Shown in pieces: positions 1-5,208 of a DNA stretch of 13,033 nt (within the stretch, counting starts at the first letter, position 1; each line of letters begins with the position of its first letter). Made by a program: the position numbers and the translations under genes. This stretch comes from Ruminococcaceae bacterium UBA794 (GTDB taxonomy: Bacteria; Bacillota; Clostridia; Oscillospirales; Ruminococcaceae): the NCBI GenBank assembly GCA_002304735.1, contig DBIU01000097.1:1-13033 (forward strand), in the 5' to 3' direction. The notes beneath the pieces are model-generated. The model searched no databases. It was not told where the DNA came from and was given only the letters and a program-made list of their open reading frames with translations.

Positions 1-77
1 GCGTTGGAGCAGTCAAACGAGCGAACTTGGGTAAAGCCCGCCCTTTTCTCAAAGCAAGCAGTTGGTACACCTGCGGA

Positions 78-111
78 TTTTGTGATTTTCGTTTAGGCGA
101 AAATCACAAAA
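78..111. repeat. Perfect 14-bp inverted repeat (hairpin)
   Basis: Bases 78-91 pair perfectly with 98-111 around the 6-nt loop TTTAGG. The stem is AT-rich on the outside (TTTTGTGA) and ends in CG at the loop. There is no T-run after the 3' arm on either strand, so it is not a standard intrinsic terminator. It may belong to a dispersed intergenic repeat together with the next two dyads, but that is inference. Confidence 0.6.
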
Positions 112-123
112 ACGCAAAAGAGG

Positions 124-138
124 TCGGGCGCAGCCCGA
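124..138. repeat. GC-rich 6-bp inverted repeat with 3-nt loop
   Basis: TCGGGC (124-129) pairs with GCCCGA (133-138) around the loop GCA. It lies 12 bases after the 78-111 hairpin. The function is unknown. It is short, and is reported because three such dyads occur within about 100 bases. Confidence 0.4.
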
Positions 139-151
139 ACTCTAGCCCGCT

Positions 152-181
152 CGCCGAGTGGTCCAACGGAATAGCTCGGCG
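152..181. repeat. 7-bp GC-rich inverted repeat with 16-nt loop
   Basis: CGCCGAG (152-158) pairs perfectly with CTCGGCG (175-181). The loop includes the string AGTGGTCCAACGG, which recalls a tRNA D-arm. No acceptor stem, anticodon arm or T-arm can be built around it, so it is not a tRNA gene. It is the third dyad of the GC-rich patch at the left end. Confidence 0.4.
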
Positions 182-245
182 CACATCTGCACATTTTTGC
201 GTTACAATTTGTAATTCTCAGCAAAAACTATACATATCGTAATAT

Positions 246-270
246 TCCCGCAAGAGCTGCAGGATTTTTT
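246..270 (+). terminator. Possible weak intrinsic terminator
   Basis: TCC plus GCA (246-248, 250-252) pairs with TGC plus GGA (258-260, 262-264), with one C/A mismatch inside the stem. A run of six T follows at 265-270. The shape is that of an intrinsic terminator, but the stem is short and the call is weak. A wider GCAAG/CTTGC pairing (250-254 with 276-280) competes with it. If real, it would insulate the mraZ promoter from upstream transcription. Confidence 0.25.
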
Positions 271-516
271 GTTTCCTTGCCAATTCCATAAAATGTAAAA
301 AACGCGTTGTTCATTGCTAATCGAGCGCGGTATACGAGAAATGTTCAATGTTCCCCAAGATGTTGACTTAAATGTTTGCAAAATACCCATATGTTGTAAA
401 AATGTACAAAAATTTGCGTGTTTTATACTAATCTCAATATGAACTTTTGTATAAATTGCACAAAATTATGAACAAAAATTTATCTCCTATTCCAATGAAA
501 AGTTTTCAATTGCCCC

Positions 517-545
517 TTGAAATATTGCAAAGTTTGGTTTATAAT
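517..545 (+). promoter_or_regulatory. Sigma-A type promoter of the dcw cluster (mraZ promoter)
   Basis: The -35 element TTGAAA (517-522, one mismatch to consensus) and a perfect TATAAT (540-545) are separated by exactly 17 bp. Transcription would start around 552-553. This is the best promoter in the window and stands in front of the first gene of the cluster. It would leave a leader of about 195 nt before mraZ. No other strong promoter is seen until the gap before murA, so most of the cluster probably depends on this one. Confidence 0.8.
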
Positions 546-551
546 ATGATT

Positions 552-567
552 GTGGGGAAAAGTGGTG
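552..567 (+). promoter_or_regulatory. Putative MraZ operator (10-bp-spaced TGG repeats)
   Basis: TGGGG (553-557), a 5-nt spacer AAAAG, then TGGTG (563-567), so the repeats recur every 10 bp on the same face of the helix. MraZ proteins of E. coli are known to bind direct TGGGN repeats with 5-nt spacers in front of mraZ, and mollicute MraZ binds AAAGTG-type repeats. The string AAAGTGGTG here fits the latter too. The site coincides with the predicted transcription start of the 517-545 promoter, as expected for autorepression. Binding itself is inferred. Confidence 0.6.
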
Positions 568-747
568 TATTATTTCACTGTTTTGGTTAATTTTTCATAA
601 GTATCTATTATTAATCCACTTGTTCACAAAATGGGGAAAATAAAAATTCTACGAAAATTCCGCCTGAGGAGGGTGGGAAAAACTTCTTGACAGCGGCTTA
701 TCGCGCTTTTCAAGGGGATTGAGGCTTTAGGAAAGGGGGAAATAGAT
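553..747 (+). other. Long 5' leader of mraZ with extra TGGG boxes and a hairpin
   Basis: About 195 nt separate the predicted transcription start from mraZ. Two further single boxes resemble the operator half-site: TGGGGAAAA at 632-640 and TGGGAAAAA at 674-682. A hairpin spans 686-714: CTTGA and AGCG pair with CGCT and TCAAG around a small internal loop. The TTGACA at 687-692 therefore lies in a stem and has no -10 downstream, so I do not call it a promoter. The mraZ ribosome binding site (735-740) follows the hairpin. I see no riboswitch class I recognise. Confidence 0.45.
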
Positions 748-1167
748 TTGTGCGGCGAGTTTGAACATACGGTCGACGCTAAGGGAAGAATGAACTTCCC
801 CGCAAAGCTCCGCGACGAGTTCGGCGAACATTTCTATATTTCCAAGAGCTTCAATGAAAAGTGCCTGACCGTCTACACAAAAGAAAGCTGGGAGGCGCTC
901 CGCGAAAGCCTTAAAGGGCAGCCTTCCAAAATCGCGCTCCCGATTGAGAGATTTATTTTCGGAAGCGCCTGCGAGGCTGAACCCGATAAACAGGGCAGAA
1001 TTGCAATCGCGCCCGCGCTTCGCGCTTATGCGGGCATCACGGCGGAGGTTGTCGTTGTGGGAATGAGCGACCGCGCCGAAATCTGGGATAAGGCGGCTTG
1101 GGAAGAATATAATAACAACATACTTCCCGAGGATATCGCCGCTATGGCTCAGGAGCTGAGAATTTAA
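748..1167 (+). CDS. mraZ: MraZ, transcriptional regulator of the dcw cluster
   Basis: A 139-residue protein, the usual MraZ length, made of two SpoVT/AbrB-type halves. Each half carries the family DxxxR signature: DAKGR at residues 10-14 and DKQGR at 80-84. The first is preceded by GEFEHTV, matching the normal MraZ N-terminus. MraZ oligomerises into a ring and binds repeats upstream of its own gene, usually repressing the cluster. The TTG start at 748 is chosen because it puts the conserved GE(F/Y)xHT motif at residue 3 and stands 7 nt after the purine run GGGGGA (735-740). The stop overlaps the rsmH start by one base (TAATG), so translation is probably coupled. The likely operator lies at 552-567. 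The identification is secure, while the direction of regulation is inferred from other bacteria. Confidence 0.95.
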   Translation: MCGEFEHTVDAKGRMNFPAKLRDEFGEHFYISKSFNEKCLTVYTKESWEALRESLKGQPSKIALPIERFIFGSACEAEPDKQGRIAIAPALRAYAGITAEVVVVGMSDRAEIWDKAAWEEYNNNILPEDIAAMAQELRI

Positions 1168-2102
1168 TGGAGTTTTCGCATATTTCCGTTCTGCTTAAGG
1201 AAACCGTGGACGGCGCTTTTGGGGAAAAGTCCGGCGTCTACGCTGACCTCACAACGGGCGGCGGCGGCCACTCTTTCGAGCTTGCAAAAAGGCTCGACGG
1301 GGAAAATGGCGGCAGGCTTATCTGCTTCGACCAAGACCCCGAGGCTCTCGAAGCCGCGCAAAAACGGCTTGCGGGGCTTCCCGTGACGTTCGTTCGGGAC
1401 AATTTCAGGAATATTTCGGCGGCGCTGGACAGGCTCGGTATCGAACGGCTTGACGGCATTATCGCCGACCTCGGCGTTTCGTCGCATCAGCTTGACGACG
1501 CGGCAAGAGGCTTCTCTTACAGGGCTGACGCGCCTCTCGATATGAGAATGAGCAGCGAGGGTCTTTCCGCAAGAGATGTTGTAAACGAGTATGATTTCGA
1601 CGCGCTTAAACGTATTCTCTATGAATACGGCGAGGAGAAATTCGCTCCCAAAATCGCCGCAGCAATCGTTGCCGCGCGCGAAAAAGCTCCCGTTGAAACC
1701 ACGGGAGAGCTTGCTGATATTATAAAAAACAGCGTTCCCGCCGCTTACAGACGGGAGAAAAATCCTTGCAGAAAGAGCTTTCAGGCAATAAGAATTGAGG
1801 TTAACGACGAGCTTTCCGCGCTTGACGAGGCGCTTTGCGACGGCTTTAGGCGGCTGAAAATCGGCGGGAAAATGTCGGTTATCACGTTCCATTCGCTTGA
1901 GGACAGAATTGTAAAGGAACGTTTTCGGGAATTTTGCACGGGCTGTACCTGCCCGCCGGAATTTCCCGTGTGCGTTTGCGGGAAAAAGCCGCGCGCAGTA
2001 CATATAACAAAAAAGCCGATTACGGCGGGGGAAAACGAGCTTTCGGATAATCCGCGTTCCAGAAGCGCTAAGCTTAGGATTATAAAGAAAGTTCTGGATT
2101 AA
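1167..2102 (+). CDS. rsmH: RsmH (MraW), 16S rRNA (cytosine-1402-N4)-methyltransferase
   Basis: This 311-residue S-adenosylmethionine-dependent enzyme methylates N4 of C1402 in the decoding centre of 16S rRNA. The SAM-binding loop is DLTTGGGGHS (27-36) and the acidic strand-2 motif is CFDQDP (53-58). Other family marks are ADLGVSSHQLD (100-110), DMRM (125-128) and SVITFHSLEDRIVK (237-250). A cysteine cluster at 257-271 (CxxCxC...CxC) is typical of Firmicutes RsmH. The usual HPA(K/R)RTFQALRI-type segment reads NPCRKSFQAIRI here (199-210), so the conserved His is Asn. The start overlaps the mraZ stop, and ftsL follows 18 bp downstream. Length and start fit the family. Confidence 0.95.
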   Translation: MEFSHISVLLKETVDGAFGEKSGVYADLTTGGGGHSFELAKRLDGENGGRLICFDQDPEALEAAQKRLAGLPVTFVRDNFRNISAALDRLGIERLDGIIADLGVSSHQLDDAARGFSYRADAPLDMRMSSEGLSARDVVNEYDFDALKRILYEYGEEKFAPKIAAAIVAAREKAPVETTGELADIIKNSVPAAYRREKNPCRKSFQAIRIEVNDELSALDEALCDGFRRLKIGGKMSVITFHSLEDRIVKERFREFCTGCTCPPEFPVCVCGKKPRAVHITKKPITAGENELSDNPRSRSAKLRIIKKVLD

Positions 2103-2120
2103 TTGAGGGGTGGAACACAA

Positions 2121-2627
2121 ATGGCTTATACAGATATTCCGATTGACAACACAAACCTTGCCTATGATTTGTCAAGGTTCGACAAAACCGAAAGAGAACA
2201 GCGTGCCGAAGAAGCTCCCAAGAGCAGAATGCACCTTGCTCCCGCGGTTTCGGTGTCGAAAAGCGGCTCTAAGCTTAAGGTTGCGGCTGCCGCTCTCGTG
2301 CTTTTCGGAGCATTCTGCGCGGTCAATTGCTCCAACACCCGAAAGGACGACTCGCTTAGGCTTGTCGAACAGCAGCAAACCGAGCTTAAAAACGCGCTTA
2401 ACGATAACTCGCTGCTCAAAAGCAAGCTCGACGGCAAGGTCAACACCGCTTACATCGAAAAATACGCTACCGAAAAGCTCGGAATGGTTAAGGTTTCCGC
2501 TTCGCAGAAGCAATACATCAGCGTGAACACCGAAAGCCTCGTCGAGGTTGGCGGCGAAGATAACGGCGGAGTTGTCGATTCCGTAAAGTCTTGGTTCGGC
2601 GGTATCGTGGAATACATCGGCTTATAA
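2121..2627 (+). CDS. ftsL: FtsL/DivIC-like septum formation protein
   Basis: A 168-residue bitopic membrane protein in the position where ftsL sits in dcw clusters. Residues 1-50 form a charged, probably disordered cytoplasmic tail. One membrane segment follows at about 52-70, then a polar helical stretch (about 77-105) fit for a short coiled coil. YIEKYATEKLGMVK (111-124) is the FtsL/DivIC C-terminal motif. FtsL recruits and activates the FtsW-PBP pair at the septum, and both of those are encoded downstream. The last 17 residues (VDSVKSWFGGIVEYIGL) are an unusual hydrophobic, possibly amphipathic tail. The ATG at 2121 is preferred over an in-frame TTG at 2103 because GAGGGG (2105-2110) then lies upstream at normal spacing. 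FtsL is poorly conserved, so the name rests on topology, motif and position. Confidence 0.75.
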   Translation: MAYTDIPIDNTNLAYDLSRFDKTEREQRAEEAPKSRMHLAPAVSVSKSGSKLKVAAAALVLFGAFCAVNCSNTRKDDSLRLVEQQQTELKNALNDNSLLKSKLDGKVNTAYIEKYATEKLGMVKVSASQKQYISVNTESLVEVGGEDNGGVVDSVKSWFGGIVEYIGL

Positions 2628-2665
2628 CGGCATATTATAGAGATGAACAAGCTCTTGCCGTTTTT
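2626..2665 (+). terminator. Terminator- or attenuator-like hairpin after ftsL
   Basis: AACGGCA (2626-2632) pairs with TGCCGTT (2656-2662), and an inner AGAG (2639-2642) pairs with CTCT (2652-2655). A six-base bulge (2633-2638) lies on the 5' side. The 3' arm ends in a run of five T (2661-2665). It begins in the ftsL stop codon. Full termination is unlikely because no promoter is visible before the PBP gene. Partial termination or an RNA-processing site is more plausible. Confidence 0.4.
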
Positions 2666-2690
2666 GTGGCAGAATTTTAATGTCGTTTTG

Positions 2691-2719
2691 GGGGCTTGCT
2701 GAAGATATCAACAAGCCCC
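2691..2719 (+). promoter_or_regulatory. Stable GC-rich hairpin just upstream of the PBP ribosome binding site
   Basis: GGGGCTTG (2691-2698) pairs perfectly with CAAGCCCC (2712-2719). Three more pairs lie inside (2700-2702 with 2708-2710) after one mismatch, around a 5-nt loop. No T-run follows, so it is not a good terminator. Its 3' edge is 15 nt before the GGAGGT ribosome binding site. It may stabilise the 3' mRNA after processing or tune PBP translation. It covers the more upstream TTG at 2696, which argues against that codon being the start. Confidence 0.5.
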
Positions 2720-2734
2720 GTTTCGCAATTTACC

Positions 2735-2740
2735 GGAGGT
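2735..2740 (+). promoter_or_regulatory. Strong ribosome binding site that fixes the PBP start
   Basis: GGAGGT at 2735-2740 is a near-perfect Shine-Dalgarno sequence and stands 6 nt before the in-frame TTG at 2747. The upstream TTG at 2696 has only a G-run directly next to it and lies in a hairpin stem. The start at 2747 is therefore preferred. Confidence 0.75.
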
Positions 2741-2746
2741 CTTGAT

Positions 2747-5191
2747 TTGGCTCAGAGTAACAAGAATAATCAGAGCGGTTTTTACAACGCTATGAGAAAA
2801 GGCTATCTGTTCTTCAAGAAAAAGGACGACGAGGAGCTTACGAAAAAGCCCGTTTTGGGCTATCGCGGCCGTCAGCTCGTCATTTTGCTTGTTATAATCG
2901 CTTTTTCGATTTTTGTGGGTTATCATCTGCTTAAATTCACCGTTCTTGACGGCGATAAGTGGCGTATGCTCGCGTATAATCAGCAGACAAACGAGCTTAC
3001 GATTATGGCGAACCGCGGCGCTATCTATGACGCGAACGGCACGGTTCTCGCGCAAAGCTCCACGGTCTGGAATATCGTAATCGCGCCGCAGCCTATTTAT
3101 ATGGCTGAACAGGAGCGCTCGAAGGAATTTCAGGAGAAGCAGCAGAAGTGGCTTGCGGACGATAATCCCGAAAAAGAGCCGCTCGGCGAATATAAACCGC
3201 TTAAAAACCTCATTGCGGAGAAGCTTTCCGCTATTCTCGGCGTTAAGCAGGACGGTATGCTGAAAGCCTGCGAGGATATCGACAATTATTATTACATAGT
3301 AAAGCGCAAGGTCGATAAGCCCGTCGTCGCGGAAATTCAGCAGTTTATGCTCGATAATGAAATCCCCGCGAACTGCATTGTTACGGAGGAAACGAGCAAG
3401 CGATATTATCCGAACGGAACGCTCGCCGCGAATGTTATCGGGTTCACGAATTTCGACGGAAACGGCGTTTACGGGCTTGAGGCTTATTATGACGAATACC
3501 TTCGCGGTACGGACGGAAAGGCGTTCTATACAACGGACGGCTTGGGTCAGGGTGTTCAGTACGCGAACGACAACTATTTCTCCGCCGTTGACGGATACAG
3601 CCTTGTGCTTACGCTCGACGAGGTTATGCAGCACTATCTTGAGAAAAATCTCGAAGCCTGCGTTTCGCAGCACTCGGTTATAAACCGCGCCTGCGGCATT
3701 ATTATGAACTGTAAAACCGGCGGAATTGTCGCGATGGCGACTTCGCCGTCCTACGACCTCAACAATCCCTCCGAGCTTACGAGCGTATACGACTTGCAGA
3801 AGCTTGCGGACGCAAAGGAAAAGGGCGCTTCCGAGGAGGAGCTTGACGCGCTTGAGGCGACGCTTCGCGAGGGTCAGTGGAAGAACAAGGCGGTTACGGA
3901 GCTTTATTATCCCGGCTCGGTTTTCAAGTCGGTAAGCTGCGCGGCGGGACTTGATACCGAGGCTATCAGTATGGAGTCGGAGTTTACCTGCACAGGCTCT
4001 ATGAACGTTGCGGGAACGGACATCGACTGCTGGTACTGGTATGGCGGCGGTCACGGAACGCTTACGCTTCAGCAGGCGCTTACAAAGTCCTGTAACCCGA
4101 GCTTTATGCAAATCGGCGCGGCGCTCGGCGCGGACAATTTCAGCAACTATTTCGAGAGCTTCGGCTTTACCGAGCCTACGGGCATCGACCTTCCCGGAGA
4201 AGCGCAGAGCCTTTATGTGCCGCGCTCCAGAATGGGTCCCGTTGAGCTTGCGACCTCTGCTTTCGGTCAGACGAACAAAATCACGCCTATTCAGATGTGT
4301 ACGGCGTACTGTGCGCTTGTAAACGGCGGCTATCTCGTTACTCCGCACGTTGTAGACAAGATTATCGACAGCAGCGGAAACGTTGTCGAAACAAAGGAAA
4401 CCGAAATCAAGCGACAGGTTATCTCAAAGGAAACTTCTCAGCAGATGTGCAAGCTTCTCGAAACAGTCGTTTCGGATAACGGCGGCACAAACGCTTATAT
4501 TCAAGGCTATCGTATCGGAGGAAAGTCGGGTACCGCGGAAAAAATCGACGAGCATAACGCGGAACTCGCCACAAATCCCGACGCGAAAATGACCTATATC
4601 TCAACGTTTGCGGCGTGCGTGCCGATGGACGACCCGCAGTACGTTATGCTTGTTATGGTTGATACGCCGACGGGTCCCGAGTATTACGGCTCGGCGGTTG
4701 CCGCGCCTATCGTTTCGCTCGTGTTCAGCGAGGGTCTGGAGCATCTCGGAATTTACCCGACCTATACCGCCGAGGAGCAGGCGAAAATGGACAGCACGGT
4801 GCCTTATGTCGTCGGATATCTCTCGATGAAGGCGGAGAGCCTTGTGAAGTCCGAGAACTTCAACGTGAAGATTGTCGGCGACGATTCGGGCGAGGCGGTT
4901 GTTACAAACCAAGTGCCGTATTCGGGAATAAGCATACCGAAAGGCTCGACGATTATACTTTATTTCGGCGACGCCGAGCCGGAATATGCGACCGTTCCGA
5001 ACGTCATCGGAATGAGCGCGGACCAAGCGAACGAGGTTATGACGAACGCGGGCTTTAATATCAAGATTTCGGGCGGCGCGGCTTACAACGCGGACGCAAA
5101 GGCGACGATGCAGAGCTTCGGCGAGGGCGCTTATCTGCCCAAGGGAACGGCTATCGAGGTTACGTTCAGCGTTACAATTCAGGACGGATAA
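2747..5191 (+). CDS. ftsI: Class B penicillin-binding protein (FtsI/SpoVD/PBP2x type) with two PASTA domains
   Basis: An 814-residue DD-transpeptidase that crosslinks septal peptidoglycan outside the membrane. Order: short cytoplasmic tail, one membrane anchor (about 43-63), a dimerisation region opening with NRGAIYDANG (89-98), the transpeptidase domain, then PASTA domains at about 685-741 and 749-809. The catalytic motifs are SVFK (Ser391, Lys394), SCN (448-450) and KSGT (593-596). A stretch of about 35 residues, rich in Asp, Glu and Lys, precedes the active-site serine and looks longer than usual (about 345-378). The TTG start at 2747 follows GGAGGT. Two hairpins separate the gene from ftsL. 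Only one class B PBP is present, whereas many Clostridia carry both ftsI- and spoVD-type genes here, so this one probably serves vegetative division. FtsI versus SpoVD cannot be settled by sequence alone. Confidence 0.9.
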   Translation: MAQSNKNNQSGFYNAMRKGYLFFKKKDDEELTKKPVLGYRGRQLVILLVIIAFSIFVGYHLLKFTVLDGDKWRMLAYNQQTNELTIMANRGAIYDANGTVLAQSSTVWNIVIAPQPIYMAEQERSKEFQEKQQKWLADDNPEKEPLGEYKPLKNLIAEKLSAILGVKQDGMLKACEDIDNYYYIVKRKVDKPVVAEIQQFMLDNEIPANCIVTEETSKRYYPNGTLAANVIGFTNFDGNGVYGLEAYYDEYLRGTDGKAFYTTDGLGQGVQYANDNYFSAVDGYSLVLTLDEVMQHYLEKNLEACVSQHSVINRACGIIMNCKTGGIVAMATSPSYDLNNPSELTSVYDLQKLADAKEKGASEEELDALEATLREGQWKNKAVTELYYPGSVFKSVSCAAGLDTEAISMESEFTCTGSMNVAGTDIDCWYWYGGGHGTLTLQQALTKSCNPSFMQIGAALGADNFSNYFESFGFTEPTGIDLPGEAQSLYVPRSRMGPVELATSAFGQTNKITPIQMCTAYCALVNGGYLVTPHVVDKIIDSSGNVVETKETEIKRQVISKETSQQMCKLLETVVSDNGGTNAYIQGYRIGGKSGTAEKIDEHNAELATNPDAKMTYISTFAACVPMDDPQYVMLVMVDTPTGPEYYGSAVAAPIVSLVFSEGLEHLGIYPTYTAEEQAKMDSTVPYVVGYLSMKAESLVKSENFNVKIVGDDSGEAVVTNQVPYSGISIPKGSTIILYFGDAEPEYATVPNVIGMSADQANEVMTNAGFNIKISGGAAYNADAKATMQSFGEGAYLPKGTAIEVTFSVTIQDG

Positions 5192-5199
5192 TGCGGTTA

Positions 5200-5204
5200 G
5201 GTGA
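5200..5204 (+). promoter_or_regulatory. Ribosome binding site that decides the murE start
   Basis: GGTGA at 5200-5204 is followed by exactly four bases and ATG (5209). The same GGTGA-N4-ATG arrangement precedes murF (6680-6691), murG (10403-10414) and murA (11650-11661). GGTGA corresponds to the 3' half of the AAGGAGGTGA consensus. This favours 5209 over the ATG at 5191 that overlaps the PBP stop codon. Confidence 0.65.
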
Positions 5205-5208
5205 GATT

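Larger units (their letters stand above)
1..516. other. Gene-free upstream region (GC-rich hairpins, then AT-rich DNA)
   Basis: I see no supportable gene here. The first ~180 bases are GC-rich and contain three inverted repeats in a row (listed separately). From about 185 the base composition turns strongly AT-rich up to the mraZ promoter. A 71-codon open frame at 27-242 has no ribosome binding site and runs straight through the inverted repeats, so I treat it as chance. A small perfect dyad TTACAA-T-TTGTAA lies at 202-214. A TATACT hexamer at 424-429 could be a -10 element, but no good -35 stands 16-18 bp upstream of it. The upstream neighbour of the cluster lies outside the window. Confidence 0.6.

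Noticed and set aside
152..181. tRNA-like fragment (D-arm resemblance)
   Set aside because: No acceptor, anticodon or T-arm can be folded around it.
27..242. 71-codon open frame on the + strand near the left end
   Set aside because: No ribosome binding site, it runs through three inverted repeats, and the protein has no recognisable domain. It looks like a chance frame through a repeat.
620..628. DnaA-box-like TTGTTCACA
   Set aside because: Two mismatches to TTATCCACA and no cluster of further boxes, so no evidence for an origin.
631..690. 19-codon leader peptide frame in the mraZ leader
   Set aside because: No ribosome binding site in front of the ATG, and no run of regulatory codons. It looks like a random short frame.
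687..692. TTGACA hexamer as a -35 element of mraZ
   Set aside because: No -10-like hexamer lies 16-18 bp downstream (the sequence there is around TCAAGG), and the hexamer is part of the 686-714 hairpin.
2708..4348. 546-codon open frame on the - strand opposite the PBP gene
   Set aside because: The PBP on the + strand has all catalytic motifs. The antisense frame is open only because codons that would give antisense stops (TTA, CTA, TCA) are rare in the + strand gene. The protein is Arg-rich with no domain pattern. The same holds for the - strand frames at 1164-2120, 5377-6615 and 7939-9090.
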